A stretch of DNA of 64,000 nt, taken from Betaproteobacteria bacterium (lineage in GTDB: Bacteria; Pseudomonadota; Gammaproteobacteria; Burkholderiales; Casimicrobiaceae). The notes under the pieces are model-generated. The model saw only the letters and a program-made list of their open reading frames with translations. It ran no database searches and was not told where the DNA came from. Each line of letters opens with the position of its first letter. Position 1 is the first letter of the stretch. The stretch lies in the NCBI GenBank assembly GCA_016192065.1, contig JACPUX010000049.1, forward strand, positions 1 to 64,000, written 5' to 3'. Below, in pieces: positions 25,244 through 33,766 of this stretch. Both the position numbers and the translations under genes were made by a program.

Positions 25244-25477
25244 ATGATCATCATCTATTGGTGCGGCGCTTGCCGCAAGCTGCACGGGGCGGGGGAGATT
25301 ACGTTTCCGGCGCAAGCGGGCGAGGCCTATCATTGCCAGGAGACCGGCAAGATCGTGCTCCCGCGCGGGATCGCCGACGACCCCGAGGACGAAAATCATG
25401 GCCTGCCGCGCTGCCCGATCTGCCAGCGCCCGCGCGCCGGCGAAACCGGAGTTTGCCCCGATTGCGGCAGCAATTGA
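25244..25477 (+). CDS. Small zinc-ribbon hypothetical protein
   Basis: 77 residues. Two cysteine groups: YWCGACRKLHG near the N-terminus with a following YHCQETGK, and CPICQRPRAGETGVCPDCGS at the C-terminus. These look like one or two structural zinc sites. Start ATG is eight bases after the thioredoxin-like gene, so the two are probably cotranscribed. I do not recognise the family and assign no function. Confidence 0.6.
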   Translation: MIIIYWCGACRKLHGAGEITFPAQAGEAYHCQETGKIVLPRGIADDPEDENHGLPRCPICQRPRAGETGVCPDCGSN

Positions 25478-25678
25478 GGTCCGGCGACGGCGACGAAAGC
25501 GCGGTGACAAGCGGGCCGCCGCGCCGCAGCTCGTCACCGCGCCGGGTATGGGCGGTCAGACCATAGCACCAAGTCCTTCGCGGCCAAGGCAGCGCCGGTC
25601 CGAAACCTGAGGCGGCGCAGTGGCCTCCCCACGGAGCAGGCGCCCTATTCTCTTGATTCCTCCCCAGGGACCCATGCC

Positions 25679-26395
25679 ATGACCCAATGCACCCTCGCCA
25701 ACTTTCCGATCACCCGAAAGTGGCCACCGCAACATCCGGATCGTTTGCAGCTCTACTCCCTGCCCACGCCCAACGGCGTGAAAGTGTCGATCCTGCTGGA
25801 GGAGATCGCCCTGCCCTACGAGGCGCATCGCGTTGAGTTCGCGCGCAACGAGCAGATGTCGCCGGAGTTTCTGTCACTCAGCCCCAACAACAAGATTCCC
25901 GCCATCATCGATCCCGACGGGCCGAGTCATGAACCTCTGGGCTTGTTCGAATCCGGCGCCATTCTCATCTACCTCGCCGAAAAGACCGACCGGTTGCTGC
26001 CCGCGGACGCGGCGCAGCGCTACGAAACCCTGCAATGGCTGATGTTCCAGATGGGCGGCGTCGGCCCGATGTTCGGACAGCTCGGCTTCTTTCACAAGTT
26101 CGCCGGCCGCGAGTGGGAAGACCAGCGCCCGCGCGATCGCTATGCGACTGAAAGCCGCCGCTTGCTGGGCGTGCTCGACCAGCAGCTCGCCACGCACCAA
26201 TGGCTGGTCGGCGACATTTACACCATCGCCGATATCGCGGTTTTTCCCTGGGTGCGCAACCTCGTCGCCTACTACGAGGCCGGGCCGCTGGTGGAGTTCG
26301 AGCGCTTCAGGAACGTGCAGCGCGCCCTGGAGCAATTCCTCGCCCGCCCCGCGGTGGCGCGGGGACTCACCATTCCGGCCGCCCCCAGCGCCTGA
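25679..26395 (+). CDS. Glutathione S-transferase family protein (YghU/YfcG-like)
   Basis: 238 residues. N-terminal thioredoxin-like GSH domain: LQLYSLPTPNGVKVSILLEE, then SPNNKIPAIIDPDG (cis-Pro) and LFESGAILIYLAEKT. The C-terminal helical domain has QWLMFQMGGVGPMFGQLGFFHKFA and YTIADIAVFPWV. The long N-terminus and TPNG motif point to the Nu-class YfcG/YghU group, which uses a Thr/Asn pair rather than Ser/Cys and shows disulfide-bond oxidoreductase activity. Confidence 0.85.
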   Translation: MTQCTLANFPITRKWPPQHPDRLQLYSLPTPNGVKVSILLEEIALPYEAHRVEFARNEQMSPEFLSLSPNNKIPAIIDPDGPSHEPLGLFESGAILIYLAEKTDRLLPADAAQRYETLQWLMFQMGGVGPMFGQLGFFHKFAGREWEDQRPRDRYATESRRLLGVLDQQLATHQWLVGDIYTIADIAVFPWVRNLVAYYEAGPLVEFERFRNVQRALEQFLARPAVARGLTIPAAPSA

Positions 26396-26413
26396 GCCGC
26401 GGCGGGTAGCCGC

Positions 26414-27916
26414 TCAGAAATCGAAGCGGATGCCCTGCGCCAGAGGCAAAGCGCTGCTGTAGTTGATGGTGTTGGTCGCGCGGCGCATATAGGCTTTCCA
26501 GGCGTCGGACCCGGATTCGCGTCCGCCCCCGGTTTCTTTCTCGCCGCCGAACGCGCCACCGATCTCCGCGCCGCTGGGGCCGATGTTGACGTTGGCGATG
26601 CCGCAATCGCTGCCTTGCGCGGAAACGAAGAACTCCGCTTCGCGCAAGTCGGTGGTGAAGATGCTCGATGCGAGGCCCTGTGGCACGGCGTTCTGCTGCG
26701 CGATGGCGTCTTCCAACTGGTCATAGGCCAGCACATACAGAATGGGCGCGAAGGTCTCGTGGCACATCACCGCGCTTTGTGCCGGCATTTCCACCAACGC
26801 GGGGCGAAGGTAATAGGCGCTTTCGTGCATCTGGGCCAAGACCCGCTCGCCACCGTGCACTTTCCCACCTTCGTCGCGAGCCTGATCGAGGGCGTTTTGC
26901 ATGCCTTTGAAAGCCGCCGCATCGATCAGCGGGCCGACCAGGTTGCCTTCGACCAAGGGGTCGCCGACCCGCACGCTGGCGTAGGCGGCCACGACCTTGT
27001 TCACTAATTGCGCATAGACGCTGTGATGTACGAAGAGGCGCCGCAAGGTGGTGCAGCGCTGGCCGGCGGTGCCCACGGCGGCAAAGACGATGGCCCGCAG
27101 CGCCAGCGACAGATCCGCCGAGGGCGCCACGATCATGGCATTGTTGCCGCCCAGTTCGAGCAAGGTGCGCAAAAAACGCGGCGCGGCGCGTGCCGCTACG
27201 GCGCGGCCCATGCGTGTGGACCCGGTGGCACTGATCAACGCCAGGCGCCCATCGTCGAGCAGGGCCTCGCCCACTTGTGCGTCGCCCAGCGCCACTTCCA
27301 GCAGGCCGTCGGGGGCATCGGACCCGAAACGCGCCACGGCGCGGCGAAAAAGCGCGGCGGTGGCGAGCGCAGTCAGCGGCGTCTTTTCCGAAGGCTTCCA
27401 AACCACGCTGTTGCCGCAAACGTAGGCCAGGGCGGCATTCCAGGCCCACACCGCGACCGGGAAATTGAAGGCGCTGATCACCCCCACCACCCCCAGGGGA
27501 TGCCAGGTTTCCATCATGCGATGTCCGGGACGTTCGGAAGCAATGGTGAGGCCATAGAGCTGGCGAGAGAGGCCCACCGCGAAGTCGCAAATGTCGATCA
27601 TCTCCTGCACTTCGCCCAGCCCCTCTTGCCGGATTTTGCCCGCCTCGATGGTCACCAGCTGGCCCAGCACCTCTTTGTGGCGACGCAGCTCCTCCCCGAA
27701 AAGGCGCACCAGCTCGCCCCGCCGCGGCGCCGGCAATTGGCGCCAGGCCTGAAACGCGGCTTGCGCTCGCGCCATTTTTAGGTCGACGCTTGCCTTTGAA
27801 TCCGCCGCCAATTCGGCCAGCACCTCACCATCGATAGGCGAACGCGCGACAATTCCAGCGCCCCGATGGGCTTTGAGATCGACGCCCAGTTCCTGCAGCA
27901 AAGATTCGATGTTCAT
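26414..27916 (-). CDS. amaB: alpha-Aminoadipic semialdehyde dehydrogenase (ALDH7 type)
   Basis: 500 residues. NAD-dependent aldehyde dehydrogenase with LELGGNNAMIV (general-base Glu), VGTAGQRCTTLRRLFVH (nucleophile Cys) and the ALDH7 ending GGAFGGEKETGGGRESGSDA plus NTINYS. ALDH7 enzymes oxidise alpha-aminoadipic semialdehyde to alpha-aminoadipate. It lies 116 bp downstream of a lysine-6-dehydrogenase-like gene whose product would make exactly that aldehyde. The ATG in front of NIESLLQELG follows GAGGAAGAC; a longer frame upstream is not conserved. Confidence 0.88.
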   Translation of the reverse strand: MNIESLLQELGVDLKAHRGAGIVARSPIDGEVLAELAADSKASVDLKMARAQAAFQAWRQLPAPRRGELVRLFGEELRRHKEVLGQLVTIEAGKIRQEGLGEVQEMIDICDFAVGLSRQLYGLTIASERPGHRMMETWHPLGVVGVISAFNFPVAVWAWNAALAYVCGNSVVWKPSEKTPLTALATAALFRRAVARFGSDAPDGLLEVALGDAQVGEALLDDGRLALISATGSTRMGRAVAARAAPRFLRTLLELGGNNAMIVAPSADLSLALRAIVFAAVGTAGQRCTTLRRLFVHHSVYAQLVNKVVAAYASVRVGDPLVEGNLVGPLIDAAAFKGMQNALDQARDEGGKVHGGERVLAQMHESAYYLRPALVEMPAQSAVMCHETFAPILYVLAYDQLEDAIAQQNAVPQGLASSIFTTDLREAEFFVSAQGSDCGIANVNIGPSGAEIGGAFGGEKETGGGRESGSDAWKAYMRRATNTINYSSALPLAQGIRFDF

Positions 27917-28032
27917 GTTGTCTTCCTCATTCGATTCGCCTGGCGTAGGAGCGGCCGTGTCCGCCATGCAAGATTCCAACCCTATCGATCATTGTGATCG
28001 CGGAAAGTCCGCTTCGACCCCCACCCCTCACC

Positions 28033-29106
28033 TCAAGCGTAATACTTCCCAAACCGGTTCCCAAGAAACTTGCCCAAATCAGCATCTTCCTGGCGCACGA
28101 AACCATGCGTGGGCAAATCGCCGCCGCGCATCATATCCACCATGGTGCATATGCCCGCGGCGGTGGTGAGCTGTATGGCCGAGAGCAGTTCGCCGTTCAC
28201 TTCCTGGCTGTAGATCTTCTTGGCGTAGGTTTGCTGCGCGAGATGGCCATTGCGCCAGCCCGAGACCGTGACGAAAATCAGCACCACGTCCTGCAGGGTG
28301 ATCGGAATCGCGGTCTCCAGCACATCTTTCAACAGATCGCGGCGTTGCCCCAGGCGCAGGTCGCGGATGAGCATCTTAATGATGTCGCGATGGCCGGGGT
28401 AGCGCACGGTCTTGTAATTCAAGTTCTCCACGCGACCGGCGAGCGTTTCGCACAGCGTGCCCAGACCGCCTGAGGTGTTGAAGGCCTCGTAGGCGACGCC
28501 GTCGAGCGAGAAGTGCTCCACCTCTTCCAACGCGAGGGTTTCGCGCAAATCGCCATCGATGATCGCTTCGCAGGGGTTGCAGTATTCGTTGATGAGCCCG
28601 TCGGTACTCCAGGTGAGGTTGTATTTCAGCGCATTGGTGGGATAAATCGGCAAGGCGCCCACACGCATATGCACCTCACGCAGACGCTCGAACTGGCGCG
28701 CCAGATCGTTGGCGACGATGGAAATGAAGCCCGGCGCCAGGCCGCACTGCGGCACCAGCGCGGTTTTCGCGCCGCGCGACAGTTCCTTCACCTGGCGGGT
28801 ACTCGACACGTCCTCAGTCAGATCGAAGTAGTGCGCGCCGCGCTCGCGTGCCGCGCCAGCGATCACCGGTGTAAGGTAGAAAGGGCAGGCGGAGAGCACC
28901 AACTCCTGGCCGGCCAGAAGGTCCCGCAGCACCTCGGGGCGCGAGATGTCGGTGGCAACGGTGTTGACGCCGCGTTTGGCGAGCGGTGCAAGGCGGCCAC
29001 GGTCCTGGTCGGCGACGGTGAGTTCATAATCGCCGGTAGCCTGCAGCAAGTTGACGATGGCGTGGCCGATCTTGCCGGCGCCAAGCAGGGTGAGTTTGGT
29101 GGACAT
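28033..29106 (-). CDS. Lysine 6-dehydrogenase / saccharopine-dehydrogenase family
   Basis: 357 residues. Rossmann NAD(P)-binding N-terminus LTLLGAGKIGHAIVNLLQ, then GLAPGFISIVANDLAR, FNTSGGLGTLCETLAGRV and LNYKTVRYPGHRDIIKMLI. These segments resemble single-domain lysine 6-dehydrogenases, which deaminate L-lysine to alpha-aminoadipic semialdehyde in one step; saccharopine reductase is the alternative within the same fold. The downstream amaB supports either reading. GAGGAAACC lies just upstream of the ATG. Divergent from an Lrp-type regulator. Confidence 0.8.
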   Translation of the reverse strand: MSTKLTLLGAGKIGHAIVNLLQATGDYELTVADQDRGRLAPLAKRGVNTVATDISRPEVLRDLLAGQELVLSACPFYLTPVIAGAARERGAHYFDLTEDVSSTRQVKELSRGAKTALVPQCGLAPGFISIVANDLARQFERLREVHMRVGALPIYPTNALKYNLTWSTDGLINEYCNPCEAIIDGDLRETLALEEVEHFSLDGVAYEAFNTSGGLGTLCETLAGRVENLNYKTVRYPGHRDIIKMLIRDLRLGQRRDLLKDVLETAIPITLQDVVLIFVTVSGWRNGHLAQQTYAKKIYSQEVNGELLSAIQLTTAAGICTMVDMMRGGDLPTHGFVRQEDADLGKFLGNRFGKYYA

Positions 29107-29182
29107 GCGGGTTTCCTCAAGTTTTAGGGACAACTTTGATCGGTCGATTGTCCCGCGCTGCCCTGTCGGATTGAAGGCTTCG

Positions 29183-29242
29183 TTTCGGCGAAAAAGTGGT
29201 AATATTTTGGCATTTCGCCGATTATTGCATTCGTTTCGCCGA
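29183..29242. promoter_or_regulatory. Three TTTCGCCGA half-sites, likely operator of the Lrp-type regulator
   Basis: The 137-bp divergent gap carries TTTCGCCGA at 29213-29221 and 29234-29242 on the plus strand, spaced 21 bp (two helical turns), and the inverted form TTTCGGCGAAA at 29183-29193. The last copy ends one base before the regulator ATG and between them lies the AT-rich GGTAATATTTTGG. This is the pattern expected for an Lrp-family octamer that binds phased sites and controls both itself and the lysine genes. Confidence 0.6.
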
Positions 29243-29243
29243 T

Positions 29244-29669
29244 ATGAAGCCCGAGGACCAAACCCTGCTGTCACTGCTCAAGGCCAACGCGCGCATGTCC
29301 ACGGCGGAACTGGCGCGCCGCCTCGGGGTGTCGCGCACCACCGTGCAGTCGCGCCTGCATCGCCTAGAGAAGGCCGGAGTGGTCACCGGCTACACCGTCA
29401 AGCTCGCCAGTGAAGTCTTGCGTCGGCGCATCACCGCCCATGTGCTCCTGGCGGTCAACCCCAAGCAGGCGGAAAAGGTCGTGCGTGCGCTCAAAAACAT
29501 TCCCTTTGTCACCGCCGTCTACGCGCTCTCCGGCAATTTCGACTACCTTGCCGTCATCCAGGGTGAAACCACCCAGGAAATCGACGTGATTCTGGACCAG
29601 ATCGGTCGGCATGAGGGGATCGAGCGCACCCAAACTTCGATTGTCCTGACCGTGAAGTTCGAGCGCTGA
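29244..29669 (+). CDS. Lrp/AsnC-family transcriptional regulator
   Basis: 141 residues, normal length. N-terminal HTH (DQTLLSLLKANARMSTAELARRLGVSRTTVQSRLHRLEKAG) and a C-terminal RAM ligand-binding domain (VYALSGNFDYLAVIQGETTQEIDVIL). Divergent from the lysine dehydrogenase/amaB pair, so lysine or a product is the likely effector. No Shine-Dalgarno sequence precedes the chosen ATG, and the nearest operator half-site ends one base upstream of it. A GTG at 29196 would add 16 unconserved residues. Confidence 0.88.
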   Translation: MKPEDQTLLSLLKANARMSTAELARRLGVSRTTVQSRLHRLEKAGVVTGYTVKLASEVLRRRITAHVLLAVNPKQAEKVVRALKNIPFVTAVYALSGNFDYLAVIQGETTQEIDVILDQIGRHEGIERTQTSIVLTVKFER

Positions 29670-29742
29670 GCCTGGCGCCACAGGAACGCAGCGTGTATAA
29701 AGCGTGGAAGTAGCCGCGCCCGCGGTCAGGATCTGAAGAAGA

Positions 29743-30891
29743 ATGCTGCTCGACATTCGCACGCTGGTCATTTGTGTGCTGGTCTTCGCGGTGGTGTTTT
29801 CGCTGGGCATGTACCTCGCCCAGCGCAGCCAGCCCAAACTGCAAGGCCTGCGCTGGTGGTCCGCGGCTTATGCCCTGACCGCCAACAGCTTCTTGCTCTT
29901 CGCCCTGCGTGGCGAAATCAGCGACCTACTTTCGGTCATGGTCGGCAATACGCTGCTGGTGATCGCGCTGGGTCTGTTTCTCGAAGGTGCCATGCAGGTG
30001 CGTGGCCAACCCGGGCGCATGAGCTGGCTCAGCCCGGCGCTCCTGGTGGTGCTGCTGCCGGTGCTCGCCTACTACGTTTATGTGCGACCGGACTTTCAGG
30101 CCCGCATCATCAGCGCCTCCATCGTCTACGCCATTCCGCTCGCCGCGACGGCCTGGGTGCTGGTACGCGACATCCCGCGCCATTTGCGCTACTCGCACTG
30201 GTTTACGGCGGCGGCTTTTGGGCAGCTTGCCGCAATGTGCCTGCTGCGCGCCGGCATCTCGGTGTATGCGCCGCCCCAGACGCTGCTCGAGAGCACCCCC
30301 GCGCAGACGGTGGCCTTCCTGTCGATTTTCGTGATGCTGATCCTGGCTTCCTTCGGCTGCGTCTGGATGGTGACCGAATCACTTTCCGAGCAACTCGAAC
30401 GCCAGGCCCGCACCGATCCGCTCACCGGCAGCATGAATCGCTTCGCCCTCGAGGACATCGTTCCCATCGAACTGGCGCGCGCTCTGCGCAGCGGCCGACC
30501 CTTGTCGGTGCTGATGTTCGATCTCGACCGCTTCAAGCACTTGAACGACCGCATGGGCCATCAATACGGCGACATGGCGCTGCAAACCGTCGCCGACCTG
30601 GCCCGGCGCCTCCTGCGCGCCGGCGATCACCTGGCGCGTTATGGCGGCGAGGAATTCCTCGCGGTTTTGCCCGACACCGGCAAGACCGAAGCGGCAGAGA
30701 TCGCCGAGCGCTTGCGACAGACCCTCGAAGCCCAGGCCATCTCCATAGGCGAAGGCGCCATCCTCACCGCAAGCTACGGTTTGGCTACTTTCCCGGATGA
30801 CGGTGGTGACTTCCATCGCCTCATCGGCCGCGCCGACAGCGCGCTTTATCGAGCCAAAAAGGAGGGGCGCAATTGTGTGGTCGTGGCTTGA
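29743..30891 (+). CDS. Membrane-bound diguanylate cyclase
   Basis: 382 residues. About six transmembrane helices occupy residues 5-210, followed by a GGDEF domain with FDLDRFKHLNDRMGH and the active motif YGGEEFL. The product-inhibition site RxxD is present (RAGD, five residues before GGEEF), so the enzyme is probably active and feedback-inhibited. It makes c-di-GMP from two GTP. The N-terminal sensor has no recognised ligand. Stand-alone gene. Confidence 0.88.
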   Translation: MLLDIRTLVICVLVFAVVFSLGMYLAQRSQPKLQGLRWWSAAYALTANSFLLFALRGEISDLLSVMVGNTLLVIALGLFLEGAMQVRGQPGRMSWLSPALLVVLLPVLAYYVYVRPDFQARIISASIVYAIPLAATAWVLVRDIPRHLRYSHWFTAAAFGQLAAMCLLRAGISVYAPPQTLLESTPAQTVAFLSIFVMLILASFGCVWMVTESLSEQLERQARTDPLTGSMNRFALEDIVPIELARALRSGRPLSVLMFDLDRFKHLNDRMGHQYGDMALQTVADLARRLLRAGDHLARYGGEEFLAVLPDTGKTEAAEIAERLRQTLEAQAISIGEGAILTASYGLATFPDDGGDFHRLIGRADSALYRAKKEGRNCVVVA

Positions 30892-30897
30892 GTTCAG

Positions 30898-31209
30898 TCA
30901 GCCGGTTGGCGGCTCGGAAACGCCGTAACGCCGCCGCGCCTTGAGACAGGCCGGCGACCCTGCTTCGAGTTCGCGGCAGGGGCCGGGGCGTTTCGCGTAG
31001 ATCGCGCAGGAGACGCTCTGCCCCAGGTCGCCGAAGAGCGCCACACAACGCGGCGGAAAAGCGTCGGTGCCGCGCATGCGCAGGAGGCTTGCGTTGAGCG
31101 GCAGCGTCCAGGCCACTGGGACAAAGCCGCCTGGGACATCGTCGCCATCGAGCCGATGGAAATCCACCCGATAGAAGGCGCAGCAGGCGCCGCAGCGGGT
31201 GCAATCCAC
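30898..31209 (-). CDS. YkgJ-type cysteine-cluster protein
   Basis: 103 residues. N-terminal CTRCGACCAFYRVDFH and later CVALFGD ... SCAIYAKRPGPCREL ... ACLKAR give the eight-cysteine pattern of the YkgJ/UPF0153 family, thought to bind zinc or an iron-sulfur cluster. It is 16 bp downstream of the 3-hydroxyacyl-CoA dehydrogenase stop, so the two are probably one transcript. Convergent with the diguanylate cyclase. Function is not established. Confidence 0.8.
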   Translation of the reverse strand: MDCTRCGACCAFYRVDFHRLDGDDVPGGFVPVAWTLPLNASLLRMRGTDAFPPRCVALFGDLGQSVSCAIYAKRPGPCRELEAGSPACLKARRRYGVSEPPTG

Positions 31210-31225
31210 GACGCTGTTTCCGGGT

Positions 31226-32077
31226 TCAGGCGTAGGTAAAAAAACCGCGCCCGCTCTTGCGGCCCAGATAACCCGCCTCGACCATTTCCACCAGCAACGG
31301 CGCGGGGCGGTATTTGGGATCCTTGAAACCTTCGAAGAGCACGTTCATCACCGCGAGTTCGACATCGAGACCGATCATGTCGCACAGTGCCAGCGGGCCG
31401 ATGGGATGGTTGGCGCCCAGTTTCATCGCCTCGTCGATCTGCGCGGCCGTTGCGAGGCCTTCGCCCAGCGCAAAAATCGCTTCGTTGATCATGGGGCAGA
31501 GCATGCGGTTGACCACGAAACCCGGGCTGTTCTTCACTTGCACCGGCGTCTTGCCCACCGCCTTGGCCGCGGCCTCCACCGCCTCATAGGTGGCCTGCGA
31601 AGTTTGCAGCCCGCGAATCAGCTCCACCAGCGCCATCAAGGGCACGGGGTTGAAGAAATGCATGCCGATCACCTGCTCGGCTCGGCCCGTGGCCGCGGCA
31701 AGCCGGGTGATAGAAATCGACGAAGTGTTGCTGGCCAGAATGGCCCCTGGGCTCAGCAGGCCATCGAGTTCCTGGAAGATCTTGAGCTTGAGGCCAAGGT
31801 TCTCGGTGGCCGCTTCGATCACCAGTTCGCTGTCCTTCAGCGCCGCCAGGGTGGTGCTGGTGCGAATGCGCGCCAAGGCGGCGGCTTTCTGCTCGGCGTT
31901 CATCTTTTCTTTCTTGATCAGTCGCTCGAAACTCCCGGCGATGGTGGCCAGCGCCTTGTCCAGGGCGCCCTGCGCCACGTCGGTCAGAGTGACCGCAAAG
32001 CCCGCCTGGGCAAAGGCCTGTGCGATGCCGTTGCCCATGGTGCCGGCGCCCACGACGCCGATGTTCTGCACTGCCAT
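31226..32077 (-). CDS. 3-Hydroxybutyryl-CoA dehydrogenase
   Basis: 283 residues. NAD-binding N-terminus VQNIGVVGAGTMGNGIAQAFAQ, then ASNTSSISITRLAAATGR, IGMHFFNPVPLMALVELI with the catalytic His, and NSPGFVVNRMLCPMINEA. The enzyme interconverts 3-hydroxybutyryl-CoA and acetoacetyl-CoA, as in PHB/butanoate metabolism or beta-oxidation. PaaH-like homologues exist, so a substrate of other chain length is possible. The Met of MAVQNIG was chosen; a Met five residues upstream is not conserved. Confidence 0.92.
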   Translation of the reverse strand: MAVQNIGVVGAGTMGNGIAQAFAQAGFAVTLTDVAQGALDKALATIAGSFERLIKKEKMNAEQKAAALARIRTSTTLAALKDSELVIEAATENLGLKLKIFQELDGLLSPGAILASNTSSISITRLAAATGRAEQVIGMHFFNPVPLMALVELIRGLQTSQATYEAVEAAAKAVGKTPVQVKNSPGFVVNRMLCPMINEAIFALGEGLATAAQIDEAMKLGANHPIGPLALCDMIGLDVELAVMNVLFEGFKDPKYRPAPLLVEMVEAGYLGRKSGRGFFTYA

Positions 32078-32248
32078 GTCGAATGCTCCCATAAAAGTCC
32101 GCGGCGCCGAGCGGCCGCCAGGCCGGCGAGTTTACCTCCTCCGGCGCGCCATTCGCTGTCGCCCGGATTACACCGGGGCGCCCTTTGTGGTAAAAAGTGG
32201 CCACCGCCGACAAGAAGTCCAAGCGCCCATTTCCGGAGGAGGAAGATC

Positions 32249-33217
32249 ATGAACGTCCGTTCGCTGCTCGCCACTGCCCTAGTCGCCGCCCTGCCCTTTG
32301 CCGCCGCTGCCCAGACCAAGTGGGATTTGCCCACCGCCTACCCCGCCAGCAATTTCCACACCGAGAACATCCAGCAGTTCGCCAATGAGGTGGATAAGGC
32401 CACCAACGGCCAACTCAAGATCACCGTCCATGCCGGCGCGTCGCTATTCAAGGCACCGGAGATCAAACGCGCGGTGCAGGGTGCTCAGGCCCAAGCGGGA
32501 GAGATCCTGCTGGTCAATTTCGAAAACGAAAACGCCTTTTTTGGCCTCGACGGCGTGCCTTTCCTGGCCACCTCCTATGCGGATTCGCATAAGCTTTTCG
32601 AGGCCTCACGGTCCGCGCTGCAAGAACTTCTGAGTAAGCAGGGCATCAAGCTGCTGTTCAGCGTGCCCTGGCCGCCGCAAGGCATTTATTCGAAGAAGCC
32701 GCTCAGTGGCGTGGCCGACATGAAAGGGCTCAAGTGGCGCGCCTACAGCCCCGCCACCGCCAAAATCGGCGAATTGGTAGGCGCTCAGCCGGTTACGGTG
32801 CAGGCGGCGGAAGTGTCGCAGGCCCTGGCCACCGGAGTGATGGACTCCTACATGTCTTCCGGCGCCACCGGCTTCGATTCCAAGACCTATGAGCACCTCA
32901 AATATTTCTACGACACCCAGGCTTGGCTGCCCAAGAACGCAGTGATCGTCAACCAGAAGGCTTTCGATGCTCTGGACAAGAATGTTCAGAACGCCGTGCT
33001 GAAGGCCGCCGCAGAGGCCGAGGCCAGGGGCTGGAAGAGCTCCATGGACAAGAACACTTGGTACCTCGATCAACTCAAGCAAAAGGGCATGAACGTGCAG
33101 CCGCCTTCGGCGCAACTGGCTGCCGACATGCGCAAGGTGGGCGAGCAGTTGCTCAATGACTGGCTCGTCAAGGCGGGGGACACCGGCCGCAAGGTCGTCG
33201 AAGCTTATCGCAAGTAA
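32249..33217 (+). CDS. dctP: TRAP transporter substrate-binding protein
   Basis: 322 residues with a signal peptide (1-21, ending AAAQ). DctP/TAXI-type fold: KWDLPTAYPASNFHTENIQQF, LKITVHAGASLFKAPEIKRAV, GLKWRAYSPATAKIGELVGA and VTVQAAEVSQALATGVMDSYM. The conserved arginine (KWRAY) usually binds the ligand carboxylate. A strong GGAGGAGGAA ribosome site precedes the ATG. The permease genes follow. A C4-dicarboxylate or another organic acid is likely; the exact ligand is unknown. Confidence 0.92.
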   Translation: MNVRSLLATALVAALPFAAAAQTKWDLPTAYPASNFHTENIQQFANEVDKATNGQLKITVHAGASLFKAPEIKRAVQGAQAQAGEILLVNFENENAFFGLDGVPFLATSYADSHKLFEASRSALQELLSKQGIKLLFSVPWPPQGIYSKKPLSGVADMKGLKWRAYSPATAKIGELVGAQPVTVQAAEVSQALATGVMDSYMSSGATGFDSKTYEHLKYFYDTQAWLPKNAVIVNQKAFDALDKNVQNAVLKAAAEAEARGWKSSMDKNTWYLDQLKQKGMNVQPPSAQLAADMRKVGEQLLNDWLVKAGDTGRKVVEAYRK

Positions 33218-33256
33218 GCCGGTGGTTTTGCCTCGCTGCGGCCGGAGCGCGCGGTG

Positions 33257-33760
33257 ATGCGCCGCGCGCTCGACCGGCTGTATCTCCTGGCCGGCTACGC
33301 CGCGGCGTTGTGTATGGTGGGCACGCTCGCCATGGTGCTCCTGGGCATCGCCTCGCGGCTCTTGCACTTTCAGGTTCCTGGCACCGACGCCTACGCCGGT
33401 TATTGCATGGCCGGCGCCGGCTTTCTCGCGCTGGCGCATACCCTGGGACATGGCGAGCACATTCGCGTGGGGCTCCTGCTCGACCACGCCGGGCCGCGCC
33501 TGAAGCGCGCCTTGGAGCTTTGGTCCCTGGTGGCGGGCCTGGCGCTGGCGGTGCTGCTGGCCTGGTTCAGCCTGCGCCTCGCCTGGATGTCTTGGGATTT
33601 GCACGATGTGTCCACCGGCACCGATGCCACGCCGCTGTGGATTCCACAGTTGACCATGGCCCTGGGCACGTTGGTCCTGGCCATCGCCCTGGCCGACGCG
33701 CTGCTGCGCTGTCTCGCTGGCGAGCGGCGCGGCCCGGCGCCCTCGCCGCAGCACGAGTAG
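33257..33760 (+). CDS. dctQ: TRAP transporter small permease
   Basis: About 167 residues with four transmembrane helices. The conserved region GTDAYAGYCMAGAGFLALAHTL-type loop followed by GEHIRVGLLLD is typical of DctQ. Start is one of two adjacent codons (GTG ATG); I use the ATG. It pairs with the large permease six bases downstream. Confidence 0.88.
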   Translation: MRRALDRLYLLAGYAAALCMVGTLAMVLLGIASRLLHFQVPGTDAYAGYCMAGAGFLALAHTLGHGEHIRVGLLLDHAGPRLKRALELWSLVAGLALAVLLAWFSLRLAWMSWDLHDVSTGTDATPLWIPQLTMALGTLVLAIALADALLRCLAGERRGPAPSPQHE

Positions 33761-33766
33761 CGGCTC

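Noticed and set aside
31199-32248. N-terminal extension of dctP by 350 codons
   Set aside because: It reads antisense to the hydroxyacyl-CoA dehydrogenase; the ATG with strong ribosome site and signal peptide at 32249 is the true start.
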